From JAVBNW01 sp031551255 (lineage in GTDB: Bacteria > Bacillota > Clostridia > Christensenellales > UBA1750): a stretch of DNA of 49,885 bases. The stretch covers positions 1 to 49,885 of the forward strand of contig JAVBNW010000006.1 of assembly GCA_031551255.1 (NCBI GenBank), read 5' to 3'. The stretch's first letter is position 1. The number at the start of each line of letters is the position of its first letter. A model generated the notes under the pieces. That model saw nothing but the letters and a program-made list of their open reading frames with translations, was not told the DNA's origin and ran no database searches. Both the position numbers and the translations under genes were made by a program. Positions 30,823-39,933 of the stretch are shown piece after piece.

Positions 30823-33701
30823 GGCGAGCGGTGGTTCTAACCTTAACAGCACTGCTTTCACTGCTTATACTCGCGGGAGGGATGGCCTGGTTTGGCGTGG
30901 AGTTGGGAAGCCCCGCGGTGTGGGCGCTTGATTTTTCCCATATCGGGGATATTGCCCGCAACGACCAGGGGACGGTCGTGCTGATCGACGACTTTCAAAC
31001 GCGAGCACTCTTATTGGATGAGCGAGGGGTGCTGCGCGGATATGCCCGCGCACAGGCGGGGGCGCAGTTCATCGCTGCCGCGGTCGGGCCCGGCGGCGAA
31101 GCGCTCGTTATCGAGCGCGCAAGCGCGCAGCAAAACGCGTTGCTCCGCTTTGACGGTGTGGGCGCGCAGACGCGCACCCCGCTGGGCGAAGGCGCGTTTG
31201 CGCTCGCCGGAAGGGAAGACACGGTTTCCGTGCTCAGCGAGGCGGGCGGATACATTGCCGTCGAACCCTTATATGGCGAAGAAGCGGCGCGCTATCCCGC
31301 GCCGGAAGGAGGCGCGTGGCGCGCGAGCATGCCTGTCGGGCAGCCTGCGTATGTGCTGACATACAGAGGGGAGATCTGGAGGATCGAAGAGGCGGGCCCT
31401 ACCCTACTGATGAACCCCGATAAAGCCGATTGGGGCGAGCCATGCGTGCCCGGGGATATCTCCGTCGATGCGGGCGGAAGGGTGTGGATAGCCAACCTGG
31501 GCAGCTGCCGCATCGGCCAATTGGATGGGAATGGATTTTCTCCGGCATTTTCCGTGACGGACGTCGTTGCCCACGGGTTTTCGGATGTGGACGACGGCGG
31601 CTTTTACAGCGTGTATGCCGATAGCGCCGGCCTGCTCAGTGCCGCGGGGGATATGCTGGTTTGGCGCGTGGGCGGCGGCATGGTCGGCGCTTGGCAGCGC
31701 GCTTCGCTCCCCCTGTGGATGCTCGCCGTCAAGGCCCTGCTGCTGCTGTGTGCGGCGACGCTGCTGGCGCTGGGCATTTATTTAGGGGCGTTTGCACTGC
31801 GCCGCATGTTCAGGCGCAAAATTGCCGCCATCACCGGACAGGCGGTGCAATTGGTGATCTTTGTGCTCGTATTCTCCTGCGTGATCGGCTGGAACGTCGT
31901 GGCCAACTACCGGGCGCAATCGGAGATTACGCGCGAGAGCTGGCTTAGGCAAAGCGCGGTGCTGGGCGCGGTGGAGCTGGGCTATGGGGGCTTGGTAGAC
32001 GGCGATTTTCTGAGCGTACAAGCGGCGCAAAAAGAACTGGACGCGGCTCTGCACGACATATCCGCACGGATGGGGGGCGAAACGGAGGCTTCCCTCGTAG
32101 TCGAAAAAGACGGTCGCGTGCGCGTGCTGGCGCAAAGCGTGCGCAGCGTGCCGCTGTACTACCCGTTGCGCACAGATATGCAGGGCGCCCTGACATACGA
32201 GGCGGCGCTGAAAAACGGACAAATCACCTTTGGAGAGGTGCGCGATGAGAGCGGCGCGTATTTGGCATGCCTGTGCCCGGTGTACGACCGCGCCGGTGCG
32301 CTCGCCGCCGTATTGGATGTGCGCGTGTCCGCGGATTCCTTCATGCGGGAAAATGCATCCTTTCTGCTCGAAATGGTGCTGTCCGCGGCTTCAACGCTGG
32401 TTGTTCTCCTGTTTTTCTTCATCGAAGTCAACCGTTTAATGGCCGCAACCGTCGAGGTGGGCCCGGCCGCGAATCGGCGCCTGGCCAGGCGGCCGGCCGT
32501 GCGTTGGCTGGGCTTTTTAGGGTTTACCGCCATCAACATCCCGATGTTTTTCATTCCAATCCAGGCCGCGCAGCTTTACCACGCGGGTGCGCCTGCGTTC
32601 ATCACGCTGGAAATCGCCGAGGCCGCGCCATTGACGCTTAACATGCTGGCGATGGCGGTTTCCTCCACGGCGCTGGCCGGCTGGATCGACCGGAACGGTT
32701 GGAAGCCGGGCGCGCTGCTGGGAGTCGCGCTATGCGCGGGGGGCTACATGCTGGCGATGCTCTTTGCCAACATCCTTTGGTATATGGCCATGATGTTCGT
32801 TGCGGGGCTCGGCGCGGGGCTTATCGCCCTGTCGCTGCAGGCTTTTATCTTCGCTACCGAGCCCGAGGGAGGGGACGGCGGCAGCGCCCTGCTCTCCCAA
32901 CTCAACAGCGGCATCTTTGCCGGGGCGAATTGCGGCATCATCTTCGGCTCCATGCTCTCTGATCAGCTGGGTTATTTTGCCGCTTTTCTCGCGGCGGCGG
33001 CAGTGTTTGCCGCTACTGCGTGGTGCGCGCTGAGGCTCCTGCCCGGCGCGCGCGGGCAAGTGGAAGGTGATAAGGCCTCCGTGTCGCTGCCGCGTTTCTT
33101 GTTCAACGGCAGGGTGATCGTCTTTCTGGTTCTGCTGCTCGTGCCGATGACCGTTATGGGCTTTTTCGTAGCTCATTTTCTGCCGATTTTCTCCGATCAA
33201 AACGGAGTCTCCGCCACGATTGCGTCGTGGGGCTACCTGCTCAACGGCATCGCCATTATCTACCTTGGCCCTCCGCTCACGCGCGTGTTGCTCTCGCGCC
33301 TGGGTAGCCGCAGGGCCGTGCTGTTTACATCATTGGCCGCGCTGGCGGGCATAGCGCTCTTTACCGTAGCGCCTGTGATGGGCATGGCCTTTGTGTGCTC
33401 GCTGATGTTGGGCATATCCGACGCAGGCGGCCAGGTTTCCCGGCAAGAAGAGTTTCTCATGCTGCCCGCCAGCCAAAGGGCCGGCGCCTCCCGCGCCCTG
33501 AGCGCGTTTTCCCTGTTTGAAAATATAGGGCAAACCGTGGGGCCGGGCATCTTTTCGGTTATCCTCGCCGTGGGCGTGCGCTCGGGCATGCTTGTGCTCG
33601 CATTGGCGCTTGCCGGCTGCCTTGCCGTATATGCGCTTTCGTCGGCGCGCAGGCGAACGGCTAAGGCACGCAAGGGCGAAGGGACCACCGTATCGGAATA
33701 G
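30819..33701 (+). CDS. Sensor-MFS fusion membrane protein
   Basis: 960 residues from a TTG overlapping the previous stop (TTGA), with GAAGGGAGGCGG upstream. Order: N-terminal membrane anchor; beta-propeller-like extracytoplasmic region (about 30-295); paired membrane segments (about 300-360); Cache-like domain (ending ESGAYLACLCPVYDRAGALA); membrane segment near 515-540; then from about residue 560 a complete MFS-type bundle of about 12 hydrophobic segments (WLGFLGFTAINIPMFFIPIQ, LAGWIDRNGWKPGALLGVAL, AFSLFENIGQTVGPGIFSV). The front half is homologous to the pseudo-cyclase protein (VPLYYPLRTD versus IPLHYVYRDT). The transport substrate is unknown. MFS joined to a large external sensor is rare. 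Confidence 0.78.
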   Translation: MRRAVVLTLTALLSLLILAGGMAWFGVELGSPAVWALDFSHIGDIARNDQGTVVLIDDFQTRALLLDERGVLRGYARAQAGAQFIAAAVGPGGEALVIERASAQQNALLRFDGVGAQTRTPLGEGAFALAGREDTVSVLSEAGGYIAVEPLYGEEAARYPAPEGGAWRASMPVGQPAYVLTYRGEIWRIEEAGPTLLMNPDKADWGEPCVPGDISVDAGGRVWIANLGSCRIGQLDGNGFSPAFSVTDVVAHGFSDVDDGGFYSVYADSAGLLSAAGDMLVWRVGGGMVGAWQRASLPLWMLAVKALLLLCAATLLALGIYLGAFALRRMFRRKIAAITGQAVQLVIFVLVFSCVIGWNVVANYRAQSEITRESWLRQSAVLGAVELGYGGLVDGDFLSVQAAQKELDAALHDISARMGGETEASLVVEKDGRVRVLAQSVRSVPLYYPLRTDMQGALTYEAALKNGQITFGEVRDESGAYLACLCPVYDRAGALAAVLDVRVSADSFMRENASFLLEMVLSAASTLVVLLFFFIEVNRLMAATVEVGPAANRRLARRPAVRWLGFLGFTAINIPMFFIPIQAAQLYHAGAPAFITLEIAEAAPLTLNMLAMAVSSTALAGWIDRNGWKPGALLGVALCAGGYMLAMLFANILWYMAMMFVAGLGAGLIALSLQAFIFATEPEGGDGGSALLSQLNSGIFAGANCGIIFGSMLSDQLGYFAAFLAAAAVFAATAWCALRLLPGARGQVEGDKASVSLPRFLFNGRVIVFLVLLLVPMTVMGFFVAHFLPIFSDQNGVSATIASWGYLLNGIAIIYLGPPLTRVLLSRLGSRRAVLFTSLAALAGIALFTVAPVMGMAFVCSLMLGISDAGGQVSRQEEFLMLPASQRAGASRALSAFSLFENIGQTVGPGIFSVILAVGVRSGMLVLALALAGCLAVYALSSARRRTAKARKGEGTTVSE

Positions 33702-33704
33702 GGC

Positions 33705-33734
33705 TTGCTTGTACGCGGGCGGCGTTGTTACAAT
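33705..33734 (+). promoter_or_regulatory. Candidate promoter for the second ATPase/cargo operon
   Basis: TTGCTT (33705-33710), 18-bp spacer, TGTTACAAT (TG at 33726, TACAAT 33729-33734), an extended -10. The 11-mer TTGTTACAATG is identical to that at 7970-7980. It starts 4 bp after the MFS-fusion gene ends and 36 bp before the ATG of the second AAA+ gene. Confidence 0.45.
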
Positions 33735-33769
33735 GAAGATAATATGACATGCGATGGAGGGCTTTGACG

Positions 33770-35791
33770 ATGTCGGGCACGGTGTATTATCGCGATGGGG
33801 CGCAGCAGCTTGAGGCCTTGTTGGAGCTGATGTTTCATCGCCTTGCCCTGCTCGTTCCCGCCGAACAGGGTGAACAAGGGGCGAAGGGAGAACCCGTGCC
33901 CACCGCGCGGGCGGCGGCGGAGGCTTCGCTCAAAAGGGCCGAAGCCGCCTTCCGCCGCAAATCTGATGCCGCCGCGCGCATGCGGATAGACCTGCCGCTT
34001 GAAAGGCTTTGCGTTGCGTTTGGGGCCACGCCTTTTCAGAGGTTTTTGCTGATGTTTGCGCTGGCCTGCGATGCGGATACGGAACTGCTTATACTGGTTG
34101 CCCGCCTGGCTCCGCCCGAGCCGACGCTGGGCCTTGCGTGGCGATTATATGCGCTGACGGAAAGCGTATCCCCGCAAGAGGCCCTTTCACAACATGTATT
34201 TTTGCATGCGTTGTTTGCCCCCGGCGCGCCGGGCGCGCGGCCATTAGCGCGGCCTTTGAGGTTGCGGCGCAAGGTGTTTGGGTTTTTGTTGGGCGCAGAT
34301 ATGGCTTCCGATGTCGTCAGTCGCTATGCTCTTGCCGACGAGCCGCCCCCCATGCGTTTTTATCAGCCTATGCTCGATGGGCTTAGGATGATGGAGGACG
34401 CCGCCCGGTTAAGCAGCATGCTCTTTCTTTTGACGGGCGCGAAGGGGGCCGGAAAGCGCTTGTTGCTGCGTCACCTGTGCAAACGCCTCGGGCGCGAGTT
34501 ATTGATCATAGATCTGGATGCCGTTGTGGATGACCCTGCCGCGTGGGAAGAGAACATCGCCGATATTCTGTTCGAATGCCGCCTGTGCGGTGGCGTCGTC
34601 GCGCTCCGGGCGGGCAAGCAGCAAGAAGAAGACGTTCTCTTGCCGCATACCGTAAAACTTGTCAAGGCCTTAGAGGGGTGGACGGACAGGATTTGGCTAT
34701 TGACCGAAAGAAAGTGGAATCACGCGCCGCAACTCGTCAGGGATGGGTGGGATTTTATAAAATTCGCCATGCCGGAGCTCAGCGCGCCGCAGCGCAAGGA
34801 ACTTTGGCTTTCCCTGCCGGGCGTCGAAGAATTCGATGCGGATTTTGATCTTCTATCCGGAAAATTTCTCTTCACGCCCGGCCAGATCGAGAGGGCGTAT
34901 CGCGATGCCCGCCATATCGCCGATTGGCGGCGCGGCGAAGAGAGCGGCGACCGTGTTCTTACCACGGCCTGCCGCCAGCTGCTCGAACACAACCTGGGCG
35001 CGCATGCCACGCTGATCTCCTCGCCGTTTGAATGGGATGATCTCGTGCTTCCGCAGGAAAAAAAGGCGCTGCTGTTTAGCATATGCGAGCAGGTGCGCAA
35101 CCACAGCAAGGTGTTCGGCGATTGGGGCCTCGCTCGGCGCATCCCCTATGGGAGCGGCTTGAGCGTGCTGTTTACCGGCCAACCCGGTACCGGCACAAGC
35201 ATGGCGGCGCAGGTGCTCGCCAATCAGTTGGGCATAGAGCTTTATCAGGTAAACTTAGCGTCGGTCGTCTCCAAGTACATCGGCGAAATGGAGAAGAACC
35301 TGGAGCTCGTATTTACCGAAGCGGGCAAGAGCCGCTGTATTTTGTTCTTCGACGAGGCGGACGCGCTGTTTGCCAAGCGCACAGAGCTTAAGGATTCTAA
35401 CGACCGCTTTGCCAATGCCGATTCGGCATACCTGCTTCAGCGCATCGAAAACTACACCGGCATCGTCGTGCTGGCTACGAACTATGCGCAAAACTTTGAT
35501 CCCGCGTTCAAGCGGCGCATCAAGTATACGGTCGACTTCCCGATGCCGGATGAGGAATCGCGGTATTTGATGTGGCAGAAGATCCTATCGCCGCCCATGC
35601 CGGTCGATCCTTCGCAGGATCTACCCGCGCTGGCGGCCCAGTACGAACTTACCGGCAGCGAAATCAAGAACATCGCGATGAACGCGGCTTTTCTGGCAGC
35701 CGAAGGGCGCAGCGCCATCGCCTTTGCGCATGTACAGCGGGCGCTGCGCGCCGAGTATGCCAAGAGCGGGCGCGTCGTGGTTATGAAATAA
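33770..35791 (+). CDS. Second CIS AAA+ ATPase, Walker A lysine replaced by Thr
   Basis: 673 residues from the ATG at 33770 (GGAGGG about 9 nt upstream; an earlier ATG at 33749 precedes the SD and is unlikely). Paralogue of the ATPase at 1906 with the same layout. The C-terminal AAA+ domain reads GQPGTGTS (470-477): T476, codon ACA at 35195-35197, replaces the invariant Lys. Walker B (ILFFDEAD), sensor 1 (VLATN) and the FKRRIKYTVDFP region are intact. By contrast the N-terminal domain has GAKGAGKR (223-230), keeping the lysine that the 1906 paralogue lacks. It may act as a regulatory subunit of a mixed ring, or on a different client such as the large cargo protein downstream. Confidence 0.87.
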   Translation: MSGTVYYRDGAQQLEALLELMFHRLALLVPAEQGEQGAKGEPVPTARAAAEASLKRAEAAFRRKSDAAARMRIDLPLERLCVAFGATPFQRFLLMFALACDADTELLILVARLAPPEPTLGLAWRLYALTESVSPQEALSQHVFLHALFAPGAPGARPLARPLRLRRKVFGFLLGADMASDVVSRYALADEPPPMRFYQPMLDGLRMMEDAARLSSMLFLLTGAKGAGKRLLLRHLCKRLGRELLIIDLDAVVDDPAAWEENIADILFECRLCGGVVALRAGKQQEEDVLLPHTVKLVKALEGWTDRIWLLTERKWNHAPQLVRDGWDFIKFAMPELSAPQRKELWLSLPGVEEFDADFDLLSGKFLFTPGQIERAYRDARHIADWRRGEESGDRVLTTACRQLLEHNLGAHATLISSPFEWDDLVLPQEKKALLFSICEQVRNHSKVFGDWGLARRIPYGSGLSVLFTGQPGTGTSMAAQVLANQLGIELYQVNLASVVSKYIGEMEKNLELVFTEAGKSRCILFFDEADALFAKRTELKDSNDRFANADSAYLLQRIENYTGIVVLATNYAQNFDPAFKRRIKYTVDFPMPDEESRYLMWQKILSPPMPVDPSQDLPALAAQYELTGSEIKNIAMNAAFLAAEGRSAIAFAHVQRALRAEYAKSGRVVVMK

Positions 35792-35795
35792 ACCG

Positions 35796-35819
35796 GCGCC
35801 GCCTTTATAAGGACGGCGC
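35796..35819 (+). other. Hairpin between the second ATPase and the cargo gene
   Basis: GCGCCG (35796-35801) and CCTT pair with AAGG and CGGCGC (35814-35819) around a TAT loop with one bulged A. Five A residues follow rather than T, so it is not a terminator on the plus strand. It could be an mRNA processing or stability element. Confidence 0.4.
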
Positions 35820-35851
35820 AAAAAGTACCAACCAGCATAGGAGGGGCCGGC

Positions 35852-38800
35852 ATGAGCAATCAAACCCTTCAGAACCAGCCGCAGCAACAGCAACAAAGAA
35901 CCTCGAGCGAAGTGATACAGGAGCGGCGGCAGGAAATTTTCGATGGAACGACGGATACCGAGCAGCAAAAGCTTTCCAGCCTTGAGAAGGCCTCGCTGGA
36001 CGACCTGGAGGGCGGCCTGTTCGACATCTACGGCGAGCATTGGGCGCACTGCAAGTGGCGCGAGCTTAAGCTCAAAGACGTTTATTACGGCATCGGCAAA
36101 GATGCCGTAATCGCCAAGGGCTGGGACGGGGTGCGCGCCGTCAAGCGTAAAAAGATCATCAACGACATAGCCGCAGACGCGGCAAAGCGCAAGGCGAGGC
36201 TCGCCCAGCACGACATGATCATGCAATGGGCGGATATACCGGGCCGGCCGGACGCATATCGGGAGTACAAAGAGGAATATGCCAGGGTGATTTCCGCCGC
36301 GAAGACATTAAACGACGCCCAGGCCGCGCGCAAGGCCGCGGAGAAAAAGCTGTCGCCGGAGAATAAGACGGCTATAGGACTCGAAGTCGAAAGGGAGCGT
36401 CTGCAGCAAAAAAAAGAGCATTATATGCTCAAACACGGACTCGACGAGAGCGTGTTCCAGGGCAAAACTACGCTCAAGGCGCTGAAGGAAGCAAAAAAGC
36501 AAGGGCTCAAGGCGCAAAAAGAAAAGCCGACGGATATTCTCGCCGCGGAGGAACAGGAAGCCGAAGAGAATTACGGCGAGGATCTCTTTGCCGCCGCCCG
36601 GCTCAAAGCGACGGGGCGGCATGAGAAGATATGCACGGCGGGGCAGAATGCGCCGGATTCGAAGCAATATAAAGAGGCGCGGGGCAAGCTGAAAAAGGCC
36701 AAGGACGTGGCCCAGGGCTATAAGGTACTTGATGACGATTACGATCGTTGGAAGGACAGCGAGGGCTACCTCGACGCGTATGAAACCGCGGGGGGCAGGG
36801 GGAAGGATCTGCCGCATTCGGAGCTGAAGGTCAGCAAGGTAGGCCTTTATTACCACCGGATCGTCGAGCACATGGAAGGCAAGGAAAAGTGGCACCGCGC
36901 GGGGAAAGACGCGGCGATCAAGGCGCAGGCGGACAGGCGGAAGGCGCAGGATGGCGAGCTGAAGGATATCATCGAGTCCATCGACACCCGCAAGAGCAAG
37001 AAAGGCGACCCGGAAGAACGCCACAAGAAGATGGACGCCGCGGAAGACAGGCTTGTAACGCAGTTTGAAAACGAGATCATCCCCTACGACCGCGTGGGCA
37101 GGAAAGACAAAGACGACAAAGCCTATGCGGTAAAGGCGCGCGAAAAGCTGATTATGGAGCGGCTGAAGCTGTGCAAGAAGGCCCGCGAGCGCGCGATGCT
37201 TTCCGAAACGTTTGAAGCCGAGATGAAGTCGGAGGCGAACAAGGGGCTTACGCCGGAGGAGCGCGTAAGGCTTGCAACCTCCAAGGGCGTGGAGCAGAGC
37301 AAGAAGGATATCGACAGCGCCAAGACGGCGCGCGTGAACGCGCACCGGCATAGGTTCCTGGACGACCTGGAAGCGAAATACGTAAAAAAGTATACGCACG
37401 TCTTTTTTACGGCGGCGAAGCTTGAGGTGCAAACGGAAAAGGGCAAAGACGGTCCGGCGTTTCAAGAGGCGATGAAAGAGCCGCGTTTTCGCCATGACGT
37501 TTTGAAGGAGGCGGCAAAGAAGGCGGCCGTTCTGCAGCACCAGTCGCGCATGAAGGGAACCAGCGACGAAGAAAAGGCGTATCAGAAGGCGTATAATGGG
37601 GCGTCCTTCACAAAGTCGGATGGTCAGAAGCGCTCGATCGCCCGCGATGCTATGCGGCACGCGCAAAACATGAAGGACGACAACTACAAGCAGATGTTCA
37701 ATACGTTCAATGCGCAAAAGACCACCCGCACCGCCACGGCCCAGCGCAAGGCGCGCAAGCATATGAAGCGCATGCAGGATAACCCCGCCTACAGGCAGGC
37801 GGTAGGTACCCTTGCCCCGGACGCGTCGGGCGAAACCGTTCTTGCGGCGCGCAAGAAAGGCCGTCGCGCCGCGCAGTTGGAGCAGGAGACGCAGTATGAT
37901 AAGGCGCACCGTGAGCGATATGGCGACGAGCTTTTCGATTTGGCGATGGACGGATACGACGATAAGTATTCGGAAAAAAACGCGAAGACCGTACGCAAGC
38001 ACGCCCATAAGCGCATGCGCCAGGTGCACAAGCTTCAGCAGCGGGAGGATATGCGGCATTACGATGGGCAGGGCGCAGGCGACGTACAGCGCCGCTATAA
38101 AGAGGTGTACGAAGATGCGATCAAGAACGGATCGACGCCCAGCGAGGCCAATAAGATCGCCCAAAAAGAACAGGAAAAAATGAAAAAGTCCATGCAGTTG
38201 GAGATCCAGTTCCAACTCAAGGCCGAGGAAAAAGCAAAGGAATTGCCTGAGGTTGATCGCTTTTACGCCTTTTATAAGAAAAAGTACCCCAGCGACCTAA
38301 AAAAGGCCTATAAGCATGCCGTCGATGCGGCACAGGCGCTTCGCCTTGCGCGATCCGAGGCCGATGAGCAGCGCGCGCTGTACAGTCACCCCCGCTTTCA
38401 AGATTACTTTGCCGAGGAATATGAAAAGAGCGGCGATAAGGAGGCCGCGCTTGAGAAGGCGCGCGAAAAATGCCTCGAGGAAATCCGCTCGGATGCCAAG
38501 CGCGCGGGCAAGGGTAAGCAAGTGGTGGGCGATACGAAGGGCATCACCCCCAGGGCGAAGCGCTTCTTGGACGCCTGGGCGGATTCGGAGCTCCTTAAAA
38601 CCGTTCGGCACATCAAAAAAATCGAGGAGGCGCATCAGGCCAACCCGCAGGATGAAGAGGGCTTCATCGGCAAGCTGGCCAATAAGATAACGAAGTGGTG
38701 GGGCCAGGATAAGTCCACCGTCGATAAGCCGGAGGAGAAAGAGGGGCCATCCGGATTTTCGCAGTTAGTAGGGGTGGGAACGGGTTATGTGATGCCGGTG

Positions 38801-39916
38801 GTTATGCCGGGCGTCAGCGTTGCGACGAGCGGTATGGCGATCGATACCGCAACGGTTACCGACCCGACGAAGGCGATCAGCCAGGGCTTTCAGCTTACAA
38901 AGCTTACCGGCTTTTTAAGCCCCGCCCTTAGCGCGGTTAAGCTTGGCGCGGCGCTGATCTCGTATATCAAAGATAAGGTAGCGGGTAAGACGACGGCGGA
39001 ATCGACCGTGCAGCTGCTGATGAAGATCGAGGAAACCCTCCCCTCGGTTCTGGGCGCCACCAGGGGCGCACTGAAGATGAGCGGCGTGCAAACCCAGCAG
39101 ATGTTTGGCGCCGTCAATATGCTGGGGAATTTTCAGACCATCATGTCCAACCTGGTGGGCATTTTAGGCAATGGATTGAAGCTGCACAAGGCTCGCGAAG
39201 GTGCCGAGGCGATGTCCAAGCAAAAAGGAAAATCGACGGAGGCACTAAAGAGCAGAGAAAACCGGAACATCTTCACGATGAAAAAACGCCTGGGCCGCTC
39301 CACGAAAACCGAGATAGACCCTACCATGATGCGCAACAGGCTCGATACCGGCACCGACACCGGCGATACCCGCAAGAAGCTCGAGCAGTGGCAGGTGGAC
39401 GACGAGTTTGCGATGCTGTATGCGAAGCTGATCAGAGAGCGATCGCTCGACCTGGGGCAGAACATCGTGGGCGTCATTCAGGGCGGCGTGGGTTTCATTC
39501 CCGAGTTCGGCCAAATTGGCGCTGCAGTGATAGGAGCGCTCAACTCCCTCGCATCTTTCACCCGGGCTGGAATCCGCACGGCTAAAAAGCTCGGACGGGA
39601 TCAGTCCGCCGCCCACCCGATGCGGCATGGCAGCAGCATCTTCAATTGGGATCGAAGCACTCATCAAAAGGCGCTGGATCGCGCGCGCTATGCAATGTTT
39701 ATTTACAACCAAATCGTAGAGCTGCCCGTGCCGGAGGATATGACCGGCTTGGCGGAGAAAGATAGGGGAGCGTGGGTCATCGACGCGTACCAGCGCTACG
39801 ACCGCGTGAGCGCCTATACGGAGATGGCCATGGATCTTCGGGAGCTCAATACGCAAGACCGCAAAAAGGGCATCCTTGAAACGTTGGCCAAACACATGGC
39901 GGCAAGCACAGGATGA
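35852..39916 (+). CDS. Giant helical basic protein: candidate CIS cargo or tape measure
   Basis: 1354 residues, ATG with AGGAGGGG upstream. The Gln-rich N-terminus (NQTLQNQPQQQQQ) is followed by about 900 residues of Lys/Glu/Ala-rich, strongly helical sequence with loose repeats of the type Y-x3-Y-x2-A...G-x4-A-x3-A. Three Gly/Ala hydrophobic stretches follow near 966-1004, 1018-1043 and 1200-1236, then a helical end. No HExxH, ADP-ribosyltransferase or nuclease motif was recognised and there is no DUF4157. No other gene in the window looks like an Afp14 tape measure, so this could be one; length and hydrophobic patches fit. Equally, its position with a second ATPase and an acidic chaperone-like gene fits a large delivered effector. 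Confidence 0.7.
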   Translation: MSNQTLQNQPQQQQQRTSSEVIQERRQEIFDGTTDTEQQKLSSLEKASLDDLEGGLFDIYGEHWAHCKWRELKLKDVYYGIGKDAVIAKGWDGVRAVKRKKIINDIAADAAKRKARLAQHDMIMQWADIPGRPDAYREYKEEYARVISAAKTLNDAQAARKAAEKKLSPENKTAIGLEVERERLQQKKEHYMLKHGLDESVFQGKTTLKALKEAKKQGLKAQKEKPTDILAAEEQEAEENYGEDLFAAARLKATGRHEKICTAGQNAPDSKQYKEARGKLKKAKDVAQGYKVLDDDYDRWKDSEGYLDAYETAGGRGKDLPHSELKVSKVGLYYHRIVEHMEGKEKWHRAGKDAAIKAQADRRKAQDGELKDIIESIDTRKSKKGDPEERHKKMDAAEDRLVTQFENEIIPYDRVGRKDKDDKAYAVKAREKLIMERLKLCKKARERAMLSETFEAEMKSEANKGLTPEERVRLATSKGVEQSKKDIDSAKTARVNAHRHRFLDDLEAKYVKKYTHVFFTAAKLEVQTEKGKDGPAFQEAMKEPRFRHDVLKEAAKKAAVLQHQSRMKGTSDEEKAYQKAYNGASFTKSDGQKRSIARDAMRHAQNMKDDNYKQMFNTFNAQKTTRTATAQRKARKHMKRMQDNPAYRQAVGTLAPDASGETVLAARKKGRRAAQLEQETQYDKAHRERYGDELFDLAMDGYDDKYSEKNAKTVRKHAHKRMRQVHKLQQREDMRHYDGQGAGDVQRRYKEVYEDAIKNGSTPSEANKIAQKEQEKMKKSMQLEIQFQLKAEEKAKELPEVDRFYAFYKKKYPSDLKKAYKHAVDAAQALRLARSEADEQRALYSHPRFQDYFAEEYEKSGDKEAALEKAREKCLEEIRSDAKRAGKGKQVVGDTKGITPRAKRFLDAWADSELLKTVRHIKKIEEAHQANPQDEEGFIGKLANKITKWWGQDKSTVDKPEEKEGPSGFSQLVGVGTGYVMPVVMPGVSVATSGMAIDTATVTDPTKAISQGFQLTKLTGFLSPALSAVKLGAALISYIKDKVAGKTTAESTVQLLMKIEETLPSVLGATRGALKMSGVQTQQMFGAVNMLGNFQTIMSNLVGILGNGLKLHKAREGAEAMSKQKGKSTEALKSRENRNIFTMKKRLGRSTKTEIDPTMMRNRLDTGTDTGDTRKKLEQWQVDDEFAMLYAKLIRERSLDLGQNIVGVIQGGVGFIPEFGQIGAAVIGALNSLASFTRAGIRTAKKLGRDQSAAHPMRHGSSIFNWDRSTHQKALDRARYAMFIYNQIVELPVPEDMTGLAEKDRGAWVIDAYQRYDRVSAYTEMAMDLRELNTQDRKKGILETLAKHMAASTG

Positions 39917-39933
39917 GTATGTGAAGGGAAGGT

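Noticed and set aside
35796..35819. Terminator between the second ATPase and the giant gene
   Set aside because: The hairpin is followed by A5 rather than T residues on the plus strand, and the genes are closely spaced with a fresh SD; kept only as an unexplained hairpin.
36308..38215. 635-codon open frame on the minus strand opposite the giant protein gene
   Set aside because: Leu/Arg/His-rich shadow created by a Lys/Glu/Ala-rich, stop-poor coding strand; no ribosome binding site and no family resemblance.
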